From Paraphaeosphaeria minitans (lineage: Eukaryota; Ascomycota; Dothideomycetes; Pleosporales; Didymosphaeriaceae), in the NCBI GenBank assembly GCA_015832175.1, contig WJXW01000010.1, positions 124,001 to 188,000 of the forward strand: a stretch of DNA of 64,000 bases, read 5' to 3'. The position numbers and the translations under genes are program-made. This document shows positions 1-10,297 of this stretch, piece after piece; positions within the stretch are counted from its first letter, which is position 1; every line of letters begins with the position of its first letter. The notes beneath the pieces are model-generated. The model had not been told where the DNA came from. It saw nothing but the letters and a program-made list of their open reading frames with translations, and made no database searches.

Positions 1-1113
1 GCCTATCTAAACTTAAAGCGTTATTATAGCAGCGTCTATTACTTTTTCTTACTAGAGGTCTTTTTAAGTAGCCTAAGCAGCTTACTTATCTAAAAGCACT
101 AAGCGATTACTAAAGGCCTAGAGCTAGGGTAAAAGAAGCTAGTAGAGTAGAAAGAGCAGGAGGATCTTAGCAAAAGGATTAAGAGCTTTATTTAGTAGTT
201 TTTATAGCCTTTACTGCGTGTGCTTTAGCCAAATTATTAGACATTTAACAGAGTTAGCAAAGCTCTAAATAATAGAAAGAGTGTAAGATAATAATTAGAA
301 GAAGAGAACCTACTATAAGGTAGTAGGATTTAAAGACTTAAACTAGTAGGCTTATATTAAATAGGAAGTTAAACCGTTAAAAGTAAAGGATTAAAAAAAG
401 AAGATTAAGCGCTAGCTAAGGGCTTATATACTCTACTGCCTATTTAATTATTAAGCGCTAAATACACTCCTTCCTTACTACTTATTTCTCTTACTACTAC
501 TTCTTTCTAATTAAAACGCGCCTGCCTATTATACTTACTAGCTAGTAAGAGTAGGGAAATTACCTTATAGTTAATAGAAAGTAAGCGAAAAGAGCAGTAG
601 AATAAAAGCGTTTACACTCTAGGCCTTTATACTATGCTTATAAGCTTCTAACCTACTAAAAGAAGAGATTCTAGACACAATTTATAATAGGATTCGTGAT
701 TTAAAAGATAAACAGCAATTATTTTACTATTACAATAAATAGGGGGTAATAGAATTACTGTTCTTAAGATAAGGAGATTTAGAAGAATAATTCTTAATAG
801 TTTTTTAATCTTTAAATAGCCTTTAGATGGTTCTTCAAAGACCTTTAGGAAGGATTTAGACAATTAAAGATTACTTCTTAAAATAGGTAATCCGCTTTAA
901 GCAATTACCTAGGGGGTGTGTTAAAGTAAAACACTCACTTCTATAATTCTTTCTAGATCCACTAATTTATATTACAGGATTCTTGCTAAGAGGCTTGTTT
1001 CTTTTGTATATAGTCTGCCCTTTTAGCATCCTTTCCTACAATTAGCTATTTGTATTCTTTACAACTCTGCTCCTGAATATCCTGTGATAGTTCGAGCCCT
1101 TTTTACCACAATA
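1..1113 (+). mobile_element. 3' end of a copia-type LTR retrotransposon, truncated by the window edge, RIP-mutated
   Basis: This is the 3' end of a second copy of the copia-type element found at 7444-14696, here in the opposite orientation. Positions 1-918 match the reverse complement of the region next to the left LTR of that element. A purine-rich AGGGGG tract (polypurine tract) at 911-916 immediately precedes an LTR. The internal part carries a plus-strand frame broken only by TAA/TAG codons at about 120-400, as expected after RIP. No family could be assigned to that frame. The 5' part of the element lies outside the window. Confidence 0.75.
919..1113 (+). repeat. 195-bp copia LTR (3' LTR of the truncated copy)
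   Basis: Reads TGTTAAAGTAAAAC at the start and ends with CCACAATA, a RIP-altered form of CCACAACA. It is the reverse complement of the 195-bp LTRs at 7444-7638 and 14502-14696, differing mainly by C-to-T and G-to-A transitions. Confidence 0.8.
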
Positions 1114-2604
1114 GCTGCTAAAGAAAGAGGACTACAGTTTATAGTAATAGTGTATTAGGGTTCTATAGGCCCCCTAGGAATAGCAATATTAAGGGTAAAA
1201 AAAGCCTTCGAAGTATAACTAGAAGGAGCCTAAAAGTAGGTTATACTAATAGGAATAATATTAGCAGCTAAAATAATATTATCTATAAAAGGACTAGTGC
1301 TAGGGTTAGCTAGCTTATCTAAAAGGAAAGAGATATTAGCTTAGGTAATAAAGAATTAAAACTAGAACTTATAATAAAAAGAGTAAAAGGTATAGTTACT
1401 ATTTATTTAGCACTTATTATACCCTCCCGAGTTTAGTAGCTTATCTTCTAGATAGGAAATGCTATATTTACTACTAAAATAGAGCTTACTCCTCCTACTC
1501 TTATTCTAGTAGTAGGTGCAGTAATAGTTAATTAAAGAAAAGAGAGGAAAATAAAAAGAGGTAGTAGTATGCTAGATACCTATATTAATATTAGTATTAT
1601 AGTATCTACGCTTTAATAGAGCCTCCTTAGTGCCTAAGCTAAAGAACTTAGTAATAGTCTCTACTTTAGTATTACTAATATTAAAGTGCTAAATAGTAAA
1701 GTCTAAATAGCTATTATTTTTGTAGATACTAGCAGTGCAAAGAATAGAACCTAGGACAACACCCTATATGCCTAGGCTATAGATAAAGTAAGCTAGTTTA
1801 CGTAGAAGGTTATAGTTTACGCGCTAATTAGCCTTCGCCCTAATTAGGAAGGTTAGTAATAGGATACGAAAGGTTTTTAGGATAATATACACTACTTAAT
1901 AATATACTCTTTAGCAGACTTAGAAAGGTAGATAAAAAAGTCTACCTTTATATTACTAGTAGGGCTACGCTTATTTAAGTTATTACTACTCTTCCTGCTA
2001 CTAGCACTAGAAGTGGCTATTCTACTTAGGGTATAGTTAACTACAGCTATAACTGCAGCAGAGTTATTAAAGAGGTATTAGAAGGACTAAAAGAGAGAGA
2101 GGAGAGTAGGAGTAAAGGTTAGAAGAAAGATAGAGTAGAAGAAATCCTAGGGTTATATACCCTAAAGATTAAGCGTAGGCTTTTTAAGTGGCTTAGTAGA
2201 AGCGTTTACAAGAGAATATTACTATAATATTATTATCTAACATACTAAAAGGTCTGTAAACGACTTTAATTATAGGGATATAAGTAGTAGATAGGTAATA
2301 AGTTAGTAGTTAGAATAATTAGGCATAGTTAGTTAGCTAGAGGCTAAGGTGAAATTATAGGCTTAGAATTAAACTAACGCTGCGTCGCTGCCTAATATAT
2401 AAAGAAGTTAATAAACGACTTTAATTATAGGGACATAAGTAGTAGATAGGCAATAGGTTAGTAGGTAGGATAATTAGGTAAAGGTGGCTAGCTAAGGATT
2501 AAGGAAATTATAGGTCTAGGAGGTAACTACTAATAAGGTGTTAAAAGGGTAGTAAGGTAGTAGGCTTAAGGGACTAAGCCTAGAAGAGAGGGAGGAAAAT
2601 GTAG
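1114..2604. other. AT-rich RIP-eroded repeat relic without intact gene
   Basis: All six frames are closed at short intervals, mostly by TAA and TAG, and TpA steps are very frequent. The segment ends in a purine-rich run (about 2583-2600) directly in front of the LTR at 2605. It may therefore be the 3' internal part of the element to which that LTR belongs. No domain could be recognised. Confidence 0.5.
2258..2520 (+). repeat. Two-unit direct repeat, about 155 bp spacing
   Basis: A segment of roughly 105 bp beginning AAACGACTTTAATTATAGGG at 2258 recurs at 2413. The two copies differ mostly by transitions. They lie just upstream of the LTR at 2605 and may be an internal tandem repeat of a retroelement's 3' non-coding region. 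Confidence 0.6.
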
Positions 2605-2826
2605 TGTAAAGGTTAGCCTACAATAGAGAATTAGAGAAACATAGAACTAATTAGCTATTATTTAAAATAGCTAATTAGGGAACAGACAAAGAGAGAGAGC
2701 GCTAACTAGACAAGACATAAAGAGACCTAATAGACAATTAGAGTAGTTGGATTTGTATAATAGATTTTAGATAGGATAACTTAACTTATTCTTTTATATT
2801 CCTTACTTAAGGCAAACGCACCTACA
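2605..2826 (+). repeat. LTR of a third retroelement family (about 222 bp)
   Basis: Starts TGTAAAGGTT and ends CACCTACA, in TG...CA form. It matches the reverse complement of 19098-19317 over almost its whole length, including the well-preserved stretch AGTTGGATTTGTATAATAGA. A purine-rich tract precedes it, so it is probably a 3' LTR read on the plus strand. No target-site duplication was found, and the last 20 bp align only with a gap. Confidence 0.55.
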
Positions 2827-3842
2827 ACACCACACTAGTAAAGCAGCTTTAAAATAAGCTAGATTTATAGTAACCTATCTTTTTTCCTATAACATAGCCC
2901 TAATTACTTTATCCTAGTCTCTACACTAGCGAAGGAAATCGTATATTTCTTGCACCTTATAGGTGTTTACATTACCTCCTTTTAGGCAACTCTCTATTAG
3001 CATTCTATATATAACTATAGTCTTATTATCTTAGCTAAGACCTCTAAAGAAAAGAGTCCCTACTTCTATCTATATAATTTATAATTAGGTAAGAGTAGCT
3101 TAGGTATAGCTATTAAACTTATAGAAGTAGTTATTTAGTGTAATAGGCTATTAGCTTACTTTATTAAGCTAGCTCTTAAGGTAGGCTCTAGTTAATTTTT
3201 AGTACTCTAAGTCTATTAATAAGTACTTAGAGTAAAGTATCTTCTAGAAGACTTCCTAGTTAACTAAAGCGTTTTTATAGGCTAGTAGCTTTATAATATC
3301 CCTTTAGTAGGTGCCTAAGTAGAAGTAAAGTAGCTTTTATTTCTTAAGCTCCTTACTCTACCCTACTCTTTCTACTTAAAAGTTGTAGTCCTTTAAGAAA
3401 GTAGTAATATTAATACTACTAAAGCTTAGTGCCTTACTGTTATTTAGGCTTAGAGTAAACTAAGCTATATTTCTCTTTTAGAAGAAGCCTTTTATTCCTA
3501 GTTCTCTATCTTTAAACTACTTTCTTTTATCTATATCTTCTAAAAGGTAATTAGTAATACCCTAGCTTATCTAACTAGTGCAGCTCCTAGCAGGGGTAGT
3601 TAGATAAATAGATTATTATAAAATCTAATTAAATCTATTTTGTCTATTTTTTAATTTTCTTCTATTGTCTGCTTATTTTTATATTAGTTTTCTATTAGTA
3701 ATTTAGCTTTAGGTATATAGATAATAATCTTACTAAATAGAATCCTACTACTAATACCTTGCTTACTCTTTTCTTCCTAACTTAATTATTACTTAGACTA
3801 GAATTGTTTAGGGTCTATTATATTTACTCTTTCTAGGAGTTA
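2827..3842. other. AT-rich RIP-eroded sequence, no gene seen
   Basis: Stop codons are dense in all frames. The sequence lies between the LTR at 2605 and the short-period repeat array into which the gypsy element inserted. It may be flank or internal sequence of an older element. Nothing identifiable was found. Confidence 0.4.
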
Positions 3843-3972
3843 AGTGGCTACTTAAAGCTCCTCTAGTCTATCACTCTTTCTACCTAATAGCTACTTAAAA
3901 GTCTATTTGTCTATTGTTATTTTATTCTTGGGTAACTTATACCTACTTAAAAGTCTATACACTCTATACTAG
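3843..3972 (+). repeat. Left part of a short-period tandem array (core CTACTTAAAAGTCTAT), with ACTAG target duplication
   Basis: The core CTACTTAAAAGTCTAT or a close variant occurs at about 3848, 3891 and 3943. The array stops at the ACTAG target duplication (3968-3972) next to the gypsy LTR and resumes after the second ACTAG at 18781. The spacing of 43-52 bp is not a multiple of three, which argues against a coding repeat. Confidence 0.6.
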
Positions 3973-4383
3973 TGTTAAATCCAAGAGGGTAGCTAGTCCT
4001 AAAGGGTTAAGGTTGGTTCTTAGGCAGGAGTACTTACAGAAGGTAGAAGGTCTTGTTAATACAATAGTATCTTACAAATTATAACGAGTTAACAATTTAG
4101 TCTACTAGAATCTAAACGATAGATTAATAAACAGATTAAACACAAGTATAGAGAGCCTATCCTCGCGTTCCTATATACTTTAAGCGATTAGTAGACTAAT
4201 CGCTCTAATTAAACTAATTAAGCACTAATTAGTTACTTAGTATATTAAGTGCTTAGTCTAATTAGTTGTCTTAGCGCTCTAATCACACTAATTAGGTTAC
4301 GTGACCTCTTGTGCTGTGCCGCTTAAATAATAAATATAAATATATATAAAGATCCTAGAAGGCCTAGCCTTTAGATCTTAATA
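3973..4383 (-). repeat. Gypsy LTR (3' LTR in element orientation)
   Basis: A 411-bp LTR beginning TGTTAAATCC on the plus strand and ending GATCTTAATA (RIP form of ...TTAACA). It is nearly identical over its full length to 18370-18780. Confidence 0.85.
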
Positions 4384-4492
4384 TTATCTCCCTACTTACT
4401 AGGATTTGTCCTTAAATTATGTAACTGTGTCTTATACCTAGTTATAACTAGAGCTTGTCCCGCATTATAAGTAGCGTTAGCTTACTTATATT

Positions 4493-5490
4493 ATGCCTAA
4501 ATAACCTTTTAAGTCTAGCACTAGTTATCGCTATTACCTAACTAATTTTATTAACTCCTTTAGCGAAGTTATAGTTAAGAAATACTTAACGTGCACAAAA
4601 CATAACTATATTTATAAAATTCACGTTTAGTCTAGAAAATGTAGGAAATATGTTTATTAAGGTTAACGTTGCAATATACGCGTTTTAGAGTCTAAGTTTA
4701 AGCGTTTATTAGTGTTAAATCTAAGAGGGTAGCTAGTCTTAGAGGGTTAAGGTTATTGCTTAGGCAGGAGTACTTACAGAAGGTAAAAGGTCTTGTTAAT
4801 ATAATAGTATCTTGCAAAGTGTAATAAGTTAACAATTTAGTCTGCTAGAATCTAAACAATAGATTAATAAACAGATTAAACACGAGTATAGAGAGCCTAT
4901 CTTTACGTTCCTATATACTAAGGCTGCTCCGCTGCTTAGTGCCACTAAGTAACTAAGCACCTTATGTAACCTACTCTACTACTTAGTGCTACTAAGTAAC
5001 TAAGTACATCACATAACCTAATCTAAGTTACTTGGCGTCTCTTTGTTACGTTCGTAACCCTGTCGTCGCCTCATCACACCTTCATAAGCGCCTGAGTCCC
5101 ACGTTGTTATCTGGTACGTAACAATTAGCAGAGAAAGAGAAATTGCGTGTGCAGATAAAAGAGTTAAGAGAAACATAGGAGGCTGTGTTTAAGGCCTATA
5201 AGGAGGTATTAGAGAAATTACAGGTTACATATACACGTAAAGATTAGTTACGTTAGTAAATAGACTTACTAGATAAGTGTACTAAGGATATAATAGTAGT
5301 TAAGAAGAAGAATATTAAGGAGGCTAAATCTTATAAGGCTATTAATCTAGTAGTTAATAAGACTCCTTTAGGTCCCTTCTTATCTCCTGCGACGTGGAGC
5401 GCTTTTAAGGATTTTCTATTAGAATTCTAGGATAATTTAGTACCTTTACTATCTTAGGTATAAATATTATTATACTGTGTAGGTTATTAA
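4493..5490 (+). pseudogene. Accessory reading frame inside the gypsy element, antisense to pol, split by a solo LTR
   Basis: An ATG at 4493 opens a frame closed only by TAG/TAA codons of the kind RIP makes from CAG, CAA or TGG. If the solo LTR 4713-5123 and one ATTAG copy are removed, the frame runs through to about 5455-5490. The frame carries Cys-rich N-terminal pieces (LTCTKH, SRKCGKY), then a Lys/Glu-rich coiled-coil-like stretch (EKEKLRVQIKELRE), then a C-terminal part with LGPFLSPATWSAF. This resembles, from memory, small cysteine-rich coiled-coil proteins repeated in ascomycete genomes near retroelements. That assignment is tentative and no function is known. Confidence 0.55.
4713..5123 (-). 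repeat. Solo gypsy LTR with 5-bp target duplication
   Basis: Exactly 411 bp, like the two gypsy LTRs. The first 210 bp or so are clearly homologous and the rest is diverged, so it is a related subfamily. It is flanked by ATTAG at 4708-4712 and 5124-5128. No internal retroelement sequence accompanies it, so it is a solo LTR left by LTR-LTR recombination. Strand is given as for the parent gypsy LTRs. Confidence 0.82.
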
Positions 5491-7438
5491 TAGAATTCTT
5501 TAATCTTTTATTAATAGTTTCCTAGGTAATTCTCTAGTTCCTAAGTGTTTTCGCTATGTAGGTAACCTTTCTACTTAATAAGGTACACGTTGCTATGCTA
5601 ATTATATTCTAGAATTCTTTTAACCTCAAATTTATTTTCTTCTTTAGTTCTGTAGTAGAAGGCGGTTCCAACTAGTGTATTAGGGTCTATTAGTTCTAGT
5701 AGTAATACGTAAAATACTAGGTGTATTTTTGCATTTAGCAGTAGTTCTAACTTATAGTTTACTAGTAATATTTACTTAGAAATATAAAATAGTCTAACCT
5801 TAATATAATCTAGTTTCTTGTGTTTTTTTTTCTAAGTTTAAAAGTTCTCTATAAGCAGATATACTTTATCCCTCTTCTTTAGCTAAGGTGCTATTTTTCG
5901 TTTTTAGTTTTAGTATAAAATTAATTACTGCTAAGCTTTCTTAAGATTCTCTTAGAGTTATTAGTGTATTTTCTTTATATTTTCTACTATATCTATAGCT
6001 TCTTTTGCTTTAATTGTTGTAGGAAATTGTTAGTTAAAGAGATATAGATGTTTTCTATAGTTTATATAGAATAGTGTATGTCCTAATACTGCTAATACTT
6101 TGTTATTATAGGCTATTTGTGCCATAAGTAGTAATAAAACCTAGTTATTCTTCTAACTGTTATAGTAGATGCGTAGGTACGTTTCTATAGTTTGGTTCGT
6201 ACGTTCTATCTATCTATTTATTTATAGATAGTAAGCTATTAATAGCTTTCGTTCGTTCTAAGTAGGGCTATAAGCGTTATCTAGTAATTTAACGTAAAGA
6301 GCTTATCTCTATTACTAATAATTATTTTTAGTATTCTGTGGTGTCTAATTAGTTAGTTTAGGATAAAAAAGGCGAGTTCCTTTACTATTATTCTTTTAAG
6401 GCATGAAATAAGCTTAATATACTTAGTTAGTTAGCAGACTATTACTAGTATACTATCGTATTTAATTCCTATTATTAGATCCTTAGAGTTTAGAATTCCT
6501 ATAACAAAGTCTATAGTGATATCTTCCTATAGTGCTGTTAGTATTCTGATCACTTACATCTCTCTATATTTGAGATATATACTATATTTATTTCTTTAGT
6601 ATTCTACACATTTGCAGATATAAGTTATTACAGCGTCCTTAATTCCTTTAAAGGTGTAATTCCTTTAGATAAGTTCTATTATTTTCGTGATACCTAGATG
6701 TCTGTATATAGGGTTATTATAGTATTATTAGATAATCTTAGTCTGTAAATGTTTTAGAACTTCTTAGTTAATTACTAAAAGTTAAGTTAGTTCTGCTATT
6801 AGTTCTAGAGATCTATCTTTGGCTTTGCAAAGAATTGCGGAGAAAGTTTTTACCTTTTCTTCTACTAGATTACTTTGTTAGCTAAGAGCGTCTACTCTGC
6901 TATTTTCTTTTCTAGCTATATAGATAATTTTAAACTTATACTACCTAGTAGTCTACAACTATCTTTATTATTATAGCGTAAGTTCTTTTGTTGTCGTGAA
7001 CCTTAGAAAGTTCTTATAATCTATATAGATTTCTAGTGTTAAGTAACTAAGTGCGTAAATCCTCTAGTGCTTTAAGGCTTTAATAATAGCGTAGAGTTCT
7101 TTATTATATACATTATATCATGTTTTGGCGTTATTAAATTTGCATAAGTAATAGGTAATTAGGTGCTATTTACTATTACATTCTTATTTAGCGTAGGCGC
7201 CTAGCGTAAGATCGCTAGCGTCTATTTTAAAGTGTAGTAGTTTATCGCTTCTAAAATAAATAAGGATAGGTTCTATAATACATACTGTCTTAAGGAGTTA
7301 GAATAACATTCTACACTTATCTATCTATTTAAAGGGTACATCCTTTTTTGTAAAATTTATTAAGGGTATTGTAACCTTTATATAATCTTAGATAAATTAT
7401 TAGTTAAATCTATAGAATCCTAAGAATTCTTAGATGTT
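5491..7438 (-). pseudogene. Gypsy pol 3' part: RNase H and integrase, RIP-broken
   Basis: The minus strand at 7084-7225 translates to a degraded RNase H domain: KIDASDLTLGAYA, then YNVYNKELYAII, with stops between. Around 6600 is the HHCC-type zinc segment CKCVEY and at about 6510 the integrase core ITIDFVIGIPNSKDLI. TAG/TAA stops and Asp-to-Asn or Cys-to-Tyr changes are of RIP type. This is the 3' half of the pol gene whose 5' half lies beyond the copia insertion at 14702-18300. Confidence 0.75.
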
Positions 7439-7443
7439 CTTAG

Positions 7444-7638
7444 TGTTGTGGTAAAAAGGGCTCGAACTATCACAGGATATTCAGGAGCAGAGTTGTAAAG
7501 AATACAAATAGCTAATTATAGGAAAGGATGCTAAAAGGGCAGACTATATATAAAAGAAACAAGCCTCTTAGCAAGAATCCTATGATATGAATTAGTGGAT
7601 CTAGAAAGAATTACAGAAGTGAGTGTTTTACTTTAACA
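7444..7638 (-). repeat. Copia LTR (3' LTR in element orientation)
   Basis: A 195-bp LTR running from TGTTGTGGTAAAAAGGG to CTTTAACA on the plus strand. It matches 14502-14696 and the reverse complement of 919-1113. Confidence 0.85.
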
Positions 7639-10260
7639 CACCCCCTAGGTAATCGCTTAAAGCAGATCACCTATCTTAAGAAGTAATCTGTAATTGTCTA
7701 AATCCTTCCTAATCTTAAGAACAGCGATTCTATTACCCCCTATTTATTATAATAGTAAAACAATCGCTGTTTATCTTTTAAATTACAAATCCTATTATAA
7801 ATTGTGTCTAGAATCTCTTCTTCTAGTGGGTTAGGAGCTTATAAGTATGGCATAAAGGCCTAGAGTGTAAACGCTTCTATTCCGCTACTCTTTTTACTTA
7901 CTTCCTATTAACTATAAGGTAATTTCCCCGCTCTTACTAGCTAGTAAGTATAATAGGCAGGCGCGTTTTAATTAAGAAGGAGTAGTAGTAAGAGAAATAA
8001 GTAGTAAGAAAGGAGCGCATTCAGCGCTTAATAATTAGATAGGCAGTAGAGTATATAAGCCTTTTACTAGCGCTTAATCTTCTCTCTTTAATCCTTTACT
8101 TTTAACGCTTTAACCTCCTATCTAATTTAAGCCTACTAGTTTAAGCCTTTAAATCCTACTACCTTATAGTAAGTTCTCTTCTTCTAATTATTACTTTACG
8201 CTCTTTCTATTATTTAGAGCTTTACTAACTCTTTTAGATAATTATTAACCTAGCTAAAGTATACATAGTAAAGGCTATAAAAGCTACTAAATAAAGCTCC
8301 TAATCCTCCTACTAAGATCCTCCTACTCCTTCTACTCTACTAGCTCCTCCTACCCTAGCTCTAGGCCCCTAGTAATTACTTAGTGCTCTTAAATAAGTAA
8401 GCTACTTAGGCTGCTTAAAGGGAGCTCTAGTAGAAAAGAGTAATAGACGCTGCTATAATAATACTTTAAGCTTAGGTAGGCGCTGCTATACCTACTTTAC
8501 CTACTCTTACACTGCTATATATAAAGTTATCTTATTACTTTAGCTAATTTTGCTAATTATTTCTATAGCTAGCTATATATTTAGACTCTAGCTATAGATT
8601 TTATCTACTATTAACTATTAGAGGGTACTAATATAAGCTTTTATTCTAAGATTCTTTCTAGATTTAGCTAATACTTTTTATAATAGAGACTAATTACTAA
8701 GCTACATAAAAGGGTTAAAGTAGCCTTATAAGATCTTTTTCCTACTAGCAGTTAGGAGGAGTAAGCTTAGTATATAGCTACTATTCTACTCCCTCCCTTC
8801 TAGCTTATCTTTAGTAGAGGATAAAGTAATTACCCTTTTACTTTACCTATTAAGGAGCAGCGCAGTTATAGCTAATACCCTAATTAAAATAGCTAGATAA
8901 GCGGCCTATTAGCTCTAAAGTAGAGTAGAGGCTAGGTAAGTGCTTCTCCTCCTACTAATTAAAAGAGGGGAGGCTAGAGTAAGGAATTACTTATTACTAA
9001 TTTAAGGAGAGGTAGAGGAGGTAGATAGGGTAAGGAATTACCTACTATAGAGAGGAGAAAAAGAGAAGGATAGGAAGAATCTTCTACTACTAATTATAGG
9101 GGAGATTCTCGCACCCCTGCAATTAAGTAAAGGAGGAAAAGGGTTTATAAGCTTATAAATAAGCTCTTTAATCTCCTCTTCCTCTAATTCCTATTCTCTC
9201 TCTAATCTTTTCTTTCTTTTCTTTTTCTTTTCTTGTTTCCTAGCTCTAAATTAATAATTCTAGGTAGTTAATAGATTATTTCTCTACTTACTTACTCTTA
9301 TTCTATAATTATTATACTCACATCTTATAGATTTAATAGCCTTTTAAATCTATTAAACTGCTAATAAGTAAGAGCCTTTATAAGGCTATGTACTAGCATT
9401 TTGCTAGTTAGAAAATATTCTATTTAAAACAATTCTTTTGTATACTCTTACTATAACTATATATTCTAAATATCTATATAGCGTAGTTAAGTAGTAATTC
9501 TTTCGTTCTTTCTAATTACTAAATAAATAGTTTAAAGATTATTGCAATAGACCTTCTATAAAGGTCCTAGATCTAGAGTAAGCTTAGTAAAGAATCTTTT
9601 AATCGCTATAGCTTCTTTACTTATATATTTAAGCGCTAGAAGCTCTGCTTCTATTATTAAAGTAGTAATTATGTTCTATTAAGCTGCTTTCTATAGGATA
9701 GCTCCTCTAAACAATAGGATAATATATCTATAGGAAGATTGCTGTGATATTAGATTATTAGCGAATAAGGCATCTCTATATATTAGCAGATTAGGTCTAT
9801 TGTAGCCTCTAAAGACTATAGCCTACTATCTAGTTTAATAGAGGTAAAGGATTACATAATTAATAGTAGTAAAGTGTTCTTTACTTAGATTTATTAGAAA
9901 GTGTAATAGCTTTAACACTGCAAAGGCTATATCTAGGCGTAGCATAATTACTGTATAGAGAGCTAATCCTACCTCTTCTTAAAAGAGCTTTATTTGTTAA
10001 GGAGTAGCTTCTCCTGTGCTTAGAATAAGATTTTCTGCTAATAGAGGTGTAGGAGGGAAGCTCCTAGAGTTTAAAAAGTTAAACTTTTTTATAATCTTAT
10101 TAATGTACGTATTATAGACTAAAGAAATTAATCTTGCTTCTCTGTCCCTAATTACTTAAACATCTAGGAACTACTCTACTAGTCCTTTTAATTTAATCTT
10201 ATATTTGTTCGCGATCTTCTTCTAAAAATCTAGGGCTTCTTTCTCTTTACTCTTGTAATA

Positions 10261-10297
10261 GAGAAGAAGAATGTTATTAATATAAAATAGAATAATA
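10261..10297 (-). pseudogene. Copia reverse transcriptase active-site box, destroyed by RIP (YVDD to YINN)
   Basis: The minus strand reads LFYINNILLL. The family consensus here is FYVDDILLL, where the two Asp residues bind catalytic metal. GTT/GAT/GAC to ATT/AAT/AAC are all G-to-A transitions, so the element cannot be active. Confidence 0.7.
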
